DNA of 64,000 bases from the NCBI RefSeq assembly GCF_007748195.1, contig NZ_CP037920.1, forward strand, positions 1,923,501-1,987,500. The letters are read 5' to 3'. Numbering within the stretch: the stretch's first letter is position 1; every line of letters begins with the position of its first letter. Origin of the DNA: Gimesia aquarii. GTDB lineage: Bacteria > Planctomycetota > Planctomycetia > Planctomycetales > Planctomycetaceae. The translations under genes and the position numbers were made by a program. The notes beneath the pieces were generated by a model that saw only the letters and a program-made list of their open reading frames with translations, had not been told where the DNA came from and did not search any database. Positions 11,065 to 23,300 of this stretch are shown here, one piece after another.

Positions 11065-11094
11065 TTGACATCGGTTCAGAGTAGTTTTTAGCAT
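11065..11094 (+). promoter_or_regulatory. Possible sigma-70-type promoter of the giant gene
   Basis: A perfect -35 TTGACA at 11065-11070, an 18-bp spacer and a weak -10 TAGCAT at 11089-11094. It lies about 230 bp upstream of the start codon. The weak -10 keeps confidence low. Confidence 0.35.
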
Positions 11095-11103
11095 CAAAGA
11101 CTG

Positions 11104-11127
11104 CGTTTCTGTAATAGGGCAGAAACG
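11104..11127 (+). promoter_or_regulatory. Leader stem-loop upstream of the giant gene
   Basis: An inverted repeat (CGTTTCTG at 11104-11111 with CAGAAACG at 11120-11127), loop 8 nt, no T-tract. If the promoter at 11065 is used, it would sit at the very 5' end of the mRNA, where such hairpins can slow decay. That role is inference. Confidence 0.4.
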
Positions 11128-11326
11128 GCTTGGAACCGAATAGTGGTCAAACGTTAATTTTCGAGACTGGCTCTGTTTCAAACAGAATTAATAAAAACTG
11201 AAATTCACAACTAACTATAGAACATATTGGCATTTGGATTTGTTGTAAAAGCGGGACTCGGGAGTGATATCTCTCTCAATTCTCATTAAAATGCCATAGT
11301 AAATTAGAGTTTATGGGAGACAGCAG

Positions 11327-14300
11327 ATGTTACTGACATCTTGGGTTGAGTCGATGCGAGTTGCGTTCGAGAAAAGCCGCAAGGCAACTTTAAATCCTCG
11401 TCGCCGACTTCAGCTTCGAAGTGTTCCTTCTTCAGCACGTCAGAAAATCCAGCGTAAGGTTGCAATCGAGCAATTAGAAGACCGCACACTACTGACATCG
11501 CTCATCATCAATCAGCTTACCCCTGGTCTGGGAGTGACGCTTGACAATTCCGTATTGGATCCAGATGCAGATGGTGTCTCAAATTTTGACTCGATTATCT
11601 TTGAAGATCTGACAATCGATGCGACCTCAGGTTCTGGAGTCTCGATTGATTTAGATAATTTGACATTTAGTGATCCGTTCACGATTTTATTTGATAATGT
11701 TTCGATTTCTTCCAGTGCTGGGGTTGGAATCGACATTGAGCTTTCCAATTTATTAGTCGATACGATTGCCGTTGATAGTTCGACTATTACGGGAGGCGTG
11801 GGAAATGCCTTTAATGTAGATCTTACAAATGTAACACTCAATGAGTTTAACGTCATCGATTCTACATTGTCCGGTCAATTAGGAGCAGGAATCACCGCTG
11901 CCGTCAATGCTTCGATTGTCGAAGAGACTTCTGTGCGGCGTTCTACCATTGACGGTGTCTCTATTGATGTGACAAATGGCTCGGTTTTGCGGCATACGAC
12001 GATGGCCGACAATACGATTTCAGGCACATCTGGAAATGATGGTGTTAATGTTAACATTATTGATTCTATCGCAGAAGAATTGCGGCTGACCAACAATAAC
12101 AGCATTCAAGGTGTTGCGATCAATGTCGATGACACTGCTGCTGGCGGTGCTGCTTTATTGACAGAATTGTTCTTACATAGCAATATCATTACTGGAAACA
12201 CTGTCGGTGATGGTGTTCGGATTGATTTGAACAATGTTGACTTGTTTGCTTCGATAACAGAAAACTCTATTACTGCAAATTCGGGTCACGGGATCGTATT
12301 TGATCAAATCGATGGTGACTTGAGTGGTGATATCTCTGATAACGTGATCGCCAACAACACAGGTCACGGTATTTTCTTCACCCCGACTACGACGAATCCT
12401 CCTCCAACTGGTGCTGGTGCACCGGGTGTTCCTCCTTTTGCCGGCGTACCAGGTGCGACCGACAGAATTGACTTTGCCGCACCTCGTAACGAAGTCCAAC
12501 TCATCACTTTTGCCGGATCTCCTTCTGGTGGGACATATACCATTTCTTATACTGGGGGAGATGGGGTTACTGAAACGACAGTTGGCATTCCCTTAACGGC
12601 AACTGCCGCTCAAGTTAAAGCAGCCATTGTGAATGGCATTAGTGACATCGGTGTCGGTGATATTTTGGTGAATGGAAATTTCCAGGATGGATATGAAATT
12701 GAATTTGTGAATGCGCTTGGTGGAATTAATGTTAATCCATTGAGTGTCGATGTAACCGGGTTATCTAGCTTACCTGCGTCAGTCAATGTCACAGCAACGA
12801 CTGCGGGTAATGTTGACGAAATTCAACGATTTGAAGTAACAGGCACTCCGACGTTTGGTACATTCCAGATTACCTTTTTAGGATTCTCTATTCCTTTACC
12901 CTTTAGTGATGCAGATCCAGCAAGCCCAACTGCTGCTGCTAACATTGCAGCGGCATTAAATTCAATAGCCAACATTTCTGGTTTCGCAGGTACTCCGATT
13001 GATGTTGTAGTGAATGGGAGTGGATTTGATATTCTGTTTCTGGATACCGGGTCGATGCACGACCTTGATGTGCCTCAAATTACTGTCGATGCTGCAGGTC
13101 TCAGACTTTTCGTTGATGTTGTTGAAGGTCCAGTAGGGGCAAATCCAAATAAACCCCCTGCACAGACAATTACTTTTAGAGACGTGTTTAGTAATCTTGT
13201 CACGCCTGATCCCGGTGGAACATTTCAGCTCACCTTCCAGGGGCAGACGACTGGCGATATTCTGATCGATGCTGATCCAGCAGTGACCGCCGCCAATATT
13301 GATGCTGCTTTGGATGGATTGGCTTTTGCTACTTCTCAGACAGGCATTCGTGGAGATTTTATTGTTACAGGAGACTTCGTATCAGGGTTTGTTGTCGAAT
13401 TCAATGAAATACAACATCTCGCGATGATTGGATCGTTTGACCCTACATTTGGAAGCTTTGAACTCACGTTCCTTGGTCAATCGGTAACTTTTCCTTTTAC
13501 TGATTCCATTCCCAGTGCGAACTCTGCGCAAAACATTGAAATTGCTTTAAACCAGATAGCGCTTGGTCAAGGTTTTGCTGGAAATCCGGTTGATGTAAGG
13601 GTCAGTGGAAACGGATATGACATTGTTTTCCTGGACTCTGTGGACTCTGGCGCATTGGGAGATGCTGATATCCCAGAAATTACGACAGATGCTTCAGGTT
13701 TAAGATTCACCGTTGATATTGTTGAGTCTGTTCAGGGCAATGCCACAACTGATGAGGAACAGGTATTACGATTTGAAAATTCATCAGGTGCGTTTCCATT
13801 TACGTTTGCAGGTAATGGTGTGGACATTACCAATCCTCCTATCGGGCCTTCATTTACACTTACATTCCAAGGTGAAACCACCCAGGGGATCGTAATTGAT
13901 TCTGACCCGGATGTAACAGCTACAAATATCGAAAATGCGTTAGAAGCACTGTTGTTGGCAACCAGTGGTGATGATTTTGATGTGACTGGTGATTACTCGA
14001 ATGGTTTTGTCATTACATTCCAGGGAGATTTTACCAACGTCAATGTCCCTCTCATCATAGGTGATGTTTTTCCACTCGATATCCAGCCTTCTACTTTGCT
14101 TGGCAATTTTGACATTACGAACGTATTACCGATGACAGGTGATGTTCTCTCAGGACCACTTTTACCATTCGTTGATGTCGTCGCGTCTACGACAACTCAA
14201 GGTATTGGAAACAACGAAGTCCAGACAATTTCCATTCCCGATACACCTGCGTCGGGGACATTCACACTTGACTTCCCAGGTAGTACAAATGGACCGGTTG

Positions 14301-17300
14301 TATTACCCTTTAATGCGACTGCCGCTGAAGTTCAAGCTGCTTTGGAGAGCCTTGATAGTATTGGGGTCGGCAATGTGTCGGTTACAGGCTCAATTGCTGC
14401 TGGTGGTTTTGACGTGGAATTCATTGGAGATTTTAGAGCAGAATCTCCAGGTGGCGTGATTGTGATTGACGATAGCGGGTTGTTTGTTTCCGTTCCCACA
14501 GTCACGACAGTCACAGAAGGGACGACACAGAATGAAGTACAGGAAGTTGTGATTAATGGGGCACCCACTGGCGGAGACTTCACTCTGACCTTTGATGGTG
14601 CGACGACTGGACCGATTGCCCATAATGCAAGTGCTGCTTCTATTATTAGTGCATTAGAAGCACTGAATACAATTTCCGCTGGTGATGTGATGGTACGCGG
14701 CGATGCCCTTACTGGGTTCGAAATTGAATTTGTTGGTTCGTTAGCCTTAATCAACACTCCTCAGATCACTGCTAACGCATCCGGCTTGACGGGGGGGACA
14801 ACTCCCACAATTACAACAAAAACAACTTCTGTTGGAGGATTTTTAAGAGGTATTCGAGGTAATACCATTACCGGTAACTCGGGCGCTGGAGTAGAAGTCG
14901 ATTTAGCGATGTTTACTTCCTTCTATGGTGATATTACAGGTAACACGATTAGTTCGAATAATACTCAGGGGATTAATTTAGTAGCCGCCGATTCGACGAT
15001 ATTACAAAGTGTCGATTTTAGTATTTCTGTCGATGGTAATACGATGGATGATAACCGTGGTGCTGGCGTAGCAGTCGCCATGCAGGATACAGCGACCGGT
15101 GATGTAAGTATTACCAATAACACCATTACCGGATCCCGCAACGATAGTAATGTTTCCACCCCTTATGCAGGGGACGCGATCTACATCGATTTATTTGGAA
15201 CGGATGTCAGTTTTGAAGCATTTAATCAGTTACGTGATTTGACAATCGATGGCAACTTTATTGGAACCGATGTCGACAATACTGCGGGTCAGGGAAATGC
15301 GGGGCATGGTATTGGGATTCATATCGAAGAATCCACGATTATTGACCGAACTCAAATTTCGAATAATGTGATAGCTAATAATTCAGTCGACGGTATCAAT
15401 TTTCACCGTGAAGATGATGCACGCGTTGGTAGAGCCATTGTTGATCCGATTGTGGGTGAAGAGCGCGCTGTGATGATTTACAGCAATACTATCACCGGAA
15501 ACAGTGACGGTATTGACATCCTGGCACAGAATGGTTCTTTAACGACAACTGACTTCGAGATCAAAGACAATGTGATTTCCAGTAATATTCGCGATGGAGT
15601 CAGTTTGCATGCCGAAGCAGACGCGACGATTTTTGCTGATATCATCAATAATCAAATCACTTTGAACAGCATTAATGGTATTGAATCGACGACGCGTACT
15701 ACCAGCTATTTCGGAACAGATCAGAGAAATGTTTCAGGGACCTGGATCCAGAACAATATCAGCAACAACACCTCACATGGAGTTCGCATTTCCGGACGTA
15801 TTGGTAATCGCGTTGAGTCAGCACCACACTTCTTGTTTATCGGATTAGATGGAGTTGATCCTGTTACTGGATTGGACCGAGGTAACTTAATTGAGAGTAA
15901 TGGTGGAGACGGAATTCAAATTGCAGCTCACCTTGATCGTATCGAAGGAAATGTCAAAATTGCCAACAATTCGATTCTCTCTAATGCGACTGGGGGGATC
16001 GAGCTTTCAGGAGAAAGTCTTTCATCATCAATTGATAATAACCTGATTGCCTTCAACAACGGAAAAGGAGTTGATATCAACTCCAATAGCCAAACTGTTT
16101 TCTTACGAAACAATGTTATTACTGAAAATACATCAGACGGATTGGAAGTTCTCAGTGCGAATGTGATAATTCATAGTGAGCTGAATTTTACACAAAACGT
16201 TTTGATTGGTGGTGCCGTAACAAGTGTGACCGCGATCGGCAACTTTATTGATAATAATGGTGGTCGTGGTATCGATTTGCAAACGGAAGAGTCAGCTAAT
16301 TCCGACTTTATTTTTGGTGATGGTACAGCAACAGGTGCCAACCGCGTTGTCTCGAATGCCCTGGAAGGATTCTATGTTATTACTACTGCGTCTCGTGGGC
16401 AGGATCAGGATGCAGATAGTACCGATACTTTGGATGCCACAGGAAACGTCACAACCTCAAGCCCGGATATGGTTCTTCAATTAGATACCAACTTTATACA
16501 AGACAATGGAGTCAACAGTGATTTCACAACGACTGGTTTAATCTTACGAATTGGTACTTCGGCTTCTAGTACCAGCTTTACAAGTCAACTTCCAGGATCT
16601 AATGCCAGTGTGGGAGATGAGGATAGTTTTGATTTTGCTAATGGGCGTTCGAATGTCTCCGTGACAAATAATGAATTTGAAGGTAACTTTGGTGAAGATT
16701 TTTATGTCGAATCGTTTACCTCTACCGTTGATCCTCCAACGACACAAGATAACTGGGACAGTGCTGCCAATCCTCCATTTCGTGTTCTTGGTTCCTACCG
16801 ACGTGACCCATTAGCACGCTTGAATCTGGTATTTGAAGGGAATACTGGTAATGGCTTGAATGTAGTTAATGTAGGTGCATTCTATAACAATTCTGAACCA
16901 GAATTTAAATCCCGTATTAGAAATGGTGCACCTGCGCCAAATCCGGATGGGCCCTTCACTTCTGCAACGCGACGTCGTAACGCACAGCGTGTTGCTTCCC
17001 GAACCAATTTAGCGCCATTTACCGCTCCTAACATTGCCCCAACTGCAGTGGGAACAGTCGCGGACGCGTTCAACTCCGCTCCGGGGGGACCTATTCAAAT
17101 TACGACAACGACAGCCCACGGGTTGTTTTCGGGATCGACTGTTGAAATTACGGGTGTCTTTTCAGATGAACTTGGGTTCTTTAATTCCGGATTGAGCCCC
17201 GCTAATGGTGTGTTTGTGATTGACGTGATCGATGCTTTCAACTTCACATTAAGGAGTACTGAAGGTGCGGTAATCGGTAACGTGTTCCCAGGTTTTGGGA

Positions 17301-20300
17301 CATGGTCGTTTAACGATACAGGGGCCTTCCTGTATGATGGAATGGGTGTGAGTACGTTCCGAATCGCTCAAGGCTTTGATGGTGTAGATGGTTCGGGCAT
17401 TGGCAGTGGTGGTTTCGAGCAGGGTGATTCGTTTTTAACAGAAGCAAATCGTCCGGGAACGATCTTTGGTGAACTCAACTTTGATTGGGACATCTGGACT
17501 CCCGATGAGGATACTTTTCTGGCACCAGAAGTCAGTACTTTTGTTACGGCAGATATTTCAGTAGCTGTTCCTGATCCAACGACTGGAGCGATTACCAACC
17601 CATTGATCATTTCATTTACAGAAGATGTGAACGGTGTCGATATCTCTGATTTCGTATTGTTGAGAGACAACGTCTTCGTTGCCTTAAACGCTGGCATGCT
17701 GACACAGATTGATGCTCGTACATTTGAGTTAGATTTGAGTTCTGTTACTGGGATCGAAGGGGAATATGATTTACGTCTGATTACAGATGGTTCTATTTCC
17801 GATGCGAAGTATGTCGATCCCTTTTCTCCGTTGTTTGGAAATATCCCTTCCAATTTCTTGTCATTTGGTGACATCGAGCGATTCACTGTCGATACGACTG
17901 ATCCTGTAGCGGATATTGTAGATGTCTCACCCGACCCTCGTAGTGATGCAGCCGGTGAAGTGGTTGTGAACTTCAGTGAAGATGTGACGGGAGTTGATCT
18001 CAGTGACTTCACAATCAGTATCGATGGCGGACCTGCGGTTCTGTTATCAAGCACACCTGCGACTTTGACACAAGTCACTGGTAGTCAGTTTGTGCTTGAT
18101 CTCAGTAAAGTGACCAGCCTATCGGGCGACTACACCTTAACATTAAATGCTACCGGGTCTTCCATTACCGACTTGGCTGGAAATGCGTTGGCAGCCGATG
18201 CCGTTGACATGTGGGTCAATGACACGTTAGCTCCCATCGCACAATTTGAAAATGTAACAGATCCTGTTCCCGCTGGTACCGATCCCACGTTTACTGTCGT
18301 ATTGAATTTCTCTGAAAATGTGACGGGTCTGGCGTTATCAGATTTCACTCTCGATGATGGTAGCGGTCCCGTTAACCTTTCTACAACGACTGCGGTGATT
18401 AACCAGATTACGCCTGCTCGATACGAAATCGTGTTGGGAACTCTGGCTGATGCGAATGCAATTTACACCATTACCTATAATGCTGGTGGATCTGCAGTAC
18501 AGGATGCTTCTGGTAACGATGTGGCCGGGTCCACTTCTGAATCCTGGCAAAAGGGGACCGAAGTCATAGCACCAACTGCCGGGATCCAAGATATTACGCC
18601 CGACCCTCGTCCCTCTGGGGATGTAGTAGGGATTGTGACTATTAATTTCTCCGAAGAGGTCACAGGCGTCGATATTACTGATTTTGAATTATTGTTCGAT
18701 GATGGTAGTGGCCAGGTTAGTATTCCCTTGGGAGCCATCTTAGTTACACCATTGAACGCATCAACATATCAAATTGATCTCAGTACGGTGACGGGAACTG
18801 ATGGTGATTATACACTAAACTTACTGGCGGATGGTTCGATTCAGGATCTTGCCGGGAATACATTTGCGACTCCTACTTCTGATAGTTGGCGAACAGGCGG
18901 TTCAGGTCCTGTAGCAACGATTGAAGATCTACCGGATGTTTTATTGACAAATGCCGGTGTTGTGAATGTGACGTTCAATCAGGCTGTGACAGGTGTTGAT
19001 ATTTCCGATTTCCGATTAACTCTCAATGGTCAGGATGTCTCATTGGCTGGGTTGACTGTGAATCCGATAAGTGGAACAGAATACTCTATCGATTTAAGTT
19101 CTGTTACAAATGTGTTTGGAAACTATGAACTGACTCTGGTTGCAGCAGGTTCAAATATTCGAAATATTTCAAGCGATCCTGTTTTGAATAATTCCTCTGA
19201 ATCCTGGGTGACCAGTTCGACCATTGATTTGAATATTCCATCGCCCGTATTGACAGATGGCGTCGATTCTGTCGCCGGTGATGGAGTCATCGGAGATGGG
19301 ACTGCGGGAACGCAAACTCTACGTGCTGCGATCCAAGAAGCCAACGCACTAGCTGGTTCCAATGTGATTGAATTAGCCGCTGGTACCTATGTTTTAAGCA
19401 TTGCAGGCATTGATGAAGATCTATCGGGAACAGGTGACCTTGATATTCGCGATAATTTAACCATTCGAGGGCAGGGGGTTGGTGTTACGATCATTGATGC
19501 AGGAGCATTAGATCGTATTTTCCAGGTCTTTGCTGGAGTCACATTGAATCTGGAAAATCTGACAATTACCAATGGGGCCTTAACTGGTAGTGCAGATGGT
19601 GCAGGTATACGCAACAGTGGTACCACAACTTTGACTAATGTGGAAGTGACCGGAAACGCGGCCGAAGACAGTGCCGGTGGTCTAAATAACACAGGGGTGA
19701 TGATCATCGTTGATAGTACCATTTCAAATAACACGGCCGGTGGAAGTGGTGGTGGTATTCGAAATACTGGGACTTTACAAGTTTCGCGAAGTACGATTAG
19801 TGGTAACTCCACGGAACGAGATGGCGGTGCAATATTCAACGCGGGTATCGGTACTATCACTTTAGATAATTCGACATTTTCGGGTAACCTTTCTGATCGC
19901 AGTGGTGGTGCAATCAGAAATACGGCTACCATGAACGCGACGAACAATACATTTACTCTCAATAGTGCTGGAACTGATGGAGGCGCTGTCTCCAATACCG
20001 GTACAGCCACTTTTCAGAATAACCTGGTTCTTGGAAATACAGCTGCAGTCGGTGCTGAACTGCAAGGAGACTATGTCAGTCTGGGAGGTAACTTAACAGG
20101 ACTAATTGGTACGGCAACCGGATTTGGAGCATTTGACATTGTGGATGTGTTAGATCCAACGACAGTGCTCGATTCTAATTTAGCAGATAATGGTGGCCCG
20201 ACTCTTACTCATGCCTTGATTCTGGGAAGTATTGCCATTGATGCTGGTGCTAGCGATACCACTAATGTCGCTGCTTTAGAACAGCGAGGAACGTCGCGAA

Positions 20301-23300
20301 TCCTGGGAAATAACGTTGATATTGGTGCTGTGGAATTTGGGACCTTCTTTGTCAACAGTTTCCTCGATACAGTCGATGCCAATCCCGGCGATGGAATTGC
20401 CGCGGACATTGATGGTAATATCACATTACGTGCTGCGATCATGGAAGCCAACGCGTTGGCCGGTGATTCTCTGATTGTGTTGGAATCAGGAACTTACTAT
20501 CTAAATATCCTCAATTTAATAGATTCAAATTTAGATGACGCGTCAACTGGCGATTTAGATATTACAGATACAACAGGTAGCCTGAGAATTGTAGGTGCTG
20601 GTAATGGCCAAACAATCATTAGTGCCGCTCAAGATCCTTCTGATGTTGACGCGGTCAGTGGTCTCGATGATCGTGTATTTGACGTACTTTCCGGTGCTGA
20701 TTTAACTCTCGATTCATTAACTATAACTGGCGGGACTGCGATTAATGGCAGTGGTGGTGGTATTCGTAACATTGGGACTGTATCGCTTTTGAATGCCATT
20801 GTAGACGGTAATACCGCCGATGTTAATGGTGGTGGTATTCTCAATGGCTTACTCGATCAGCAGGGAACTTTAAACATCACAAATAGTGTCGTCTCAAACA
20901 ATGGTGCTGTGGACGGGGCTGGTATCTTCAATAATGATCAGTCTCAGGTGACCATTATTGATTCTGAAGTTAAAGATAATACGGCTTCCAATGATGGGGG
21001 GGGGATATTCAATGATCTCCAAGCTACAATTGATATTACCAGAAGTACGATTTCTGGTAATACTGCTACTCTGGACGGTGGGGGAATTTATAACAACGAT
21101 TTAGCAAGCCTGACACTGAATGACAGCAAAGTAAATAATAATACCGCAGATCAAGGCGCGGGTCTTTTCAATGAAGAGGCTGCTTCCTTGACGGTAAATC
21201 GTACCACGATTTCTGGGAACAATGCGTTACTCCATGGTGGTGGAATTTACAACGATGAAGGTGTTGTCATGCTAAGTGATGTTTCTATCTTAACGAATAC
21301 GTCCAATAGTGATGGTGGTGGTTTTTATAATGCTTCTGCCGGAGATGTGACGATTTCAAATAGTTTCTTTGACGACAACACCGCCAATCGTGATGGTGGT
21401 GCCATTGCTAACTTTGGAGTCAGTCTATCGATTACAGGGACAATAATCAGAGACAGTGAAGCTTTGAGGAATGGTGGTGGTCTGTTTAATGACCAGGAAG
21501 AAGGAACTGTTTCACTGGTTTCAACTTCTTTGATTAACAATGAAGCAGTAGCCGGTGGGGGGATTTATAACCAGGAACTGGGGAACATCACTCTCGATCT
21601 TTCTAATGTGATGAATAACCTGTCAAGCACTAATGGTGCTGGTATCTTTAATACTGCCGATGCCACGCTTACGGTTCAACGAACCACGATTGATGGTAAT
21701 GTTGCTGCGAATGATGGGGCAGGGATTTATAATGAAGACAATGCTCAATTGAATTTATTCAATAGCACGGTCTCAAATAATATTACTACCCGTTTCGGGG
21801 GTGGAGTTTACAATAATTCAATCGCATTAGCAGACATTGTGAACGCCACAATTTCAGGAAACGAAGCTTCGAGTGGTGGTGGAATTTATAATGACGAAGA
21901 AGGTAGCATGGAAATTACGAATGCAACCATCTTTAATAATTCTGCCATTACCGGAGGAGGTATTCTGAATGCAATTGACGGTTTTGTCAGCGTGGCCAAT
22001 ACAATCGTTGCTGGTAATTTCAGTGTTTCCCCCGGTCCTGATGTCAGTGGAGACTTTTTCTCACGCGGAAATAACCTGATTGGTGTCGAAGGAATTTCTA
22101 CTGGCTTTACGGATGGCGTCAATGGAGATCAGGTGGGAACATTCGCGACACCCGTCAGTCCTGGTTTAGGAGCGTTGCAAGATAATGGTGGTGCTACCTT
22201 TACACATGAACTTTTAGGTGGCAGTCTGGCACGCGATGCAGGAAATAATTTCTTTGCACCAACAGACGACCAACGCGGATTTGCTCGTTTGTTTGATGGT
22301 GATGGAAATGGTTCTTTAATCGTCGACATCGGAGCCTTCGAATCTGGTTATATCGTGACTGCTTTTGGTGATTCTGTTGATGCTGCTCCTGGTGATGGAG
22401 TGAGTGTTGATATCAATGGTCAAAGTACGTTGCGGGCCGCGATTAACGAAGCAAATGCTCGTGTCGGAGCAGATACGATTCTATTAGGGGCGGGAGTTTA
22501 TACTCTTTCTCTGTTTGGTCAAGGTGAAGATAATGGACTTTGGGGTGATCTGGATATTACAGATGACTTGACGATTATTGGTGCAGGATCAGGTAGAACG
22601 ATTATCGATGCCGATTTCATCGATCGTATTTTCCACATCCTAACTGGAATTAATGTTTCTATTCGTGGTGTGACTCTCGTCAATGGTGATGTGACCCGTG
22701 TCGAAGACGGGGGCGCAATTCTCAACTACGGTAATTTGACACTGGAAGATGTTGAGATCAGAAACGGTCTTGCAAATCGTGGTGGTGCATTATTCAACAA
22801 TGGTGTTGTCACAATTACTGAAAGTGAATTCATACAGAATACTGCCATTGCCGGTGGTGGTGCGATCTTTAATACGAATGGTGGAACAGTTACTCTCACC
22901 ATGAGTAATATTTCAAATAATGATGCTGAAAATGGTGGTGCTGTTTATAATTCGCTCACCGGAACCTTGGAAATCATCGATACTACACTCGACAGTAACA
23001 CGGCAACAATAGCCGGTGGAGCCATTTATAACTCCTCTGAGCTCGCGGTAGGAAATGGTGAAGGTGGTGATGACAGTGGTGACCCACCACCACCGCCTCC
23101 ACCACCACCAGTACCTGAATATACTATTGATGTGGTCTTTACTGACTCAAGTTTATCAGCCAGTCAGCAAGCCATTTTCCAGCAGGCTGCTGCTCGTTGG
23201 AGTGAGATTATTATAGCCGATGTTCCCGATGTGGTCATTGCTGGTATCGGTCTTGTTGATGATTTACGCATTGAAGCGACTGCTCCCGCCATTGACGGTG

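Larger units (their letters stand above)
10488..11326. other. Long AT-rich leader region before the giant exoprotein gene
   Basis: About 840 bp without a supportable gene. The short leftward open frames here (roughly 10.55-10.88 kb) are AT-rich and low in coding character. The right half probably carries the promoter and a long 5' leader of the 17-kb gene; see the separate entries at 11065 and 11104. Confidence 0.6.
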
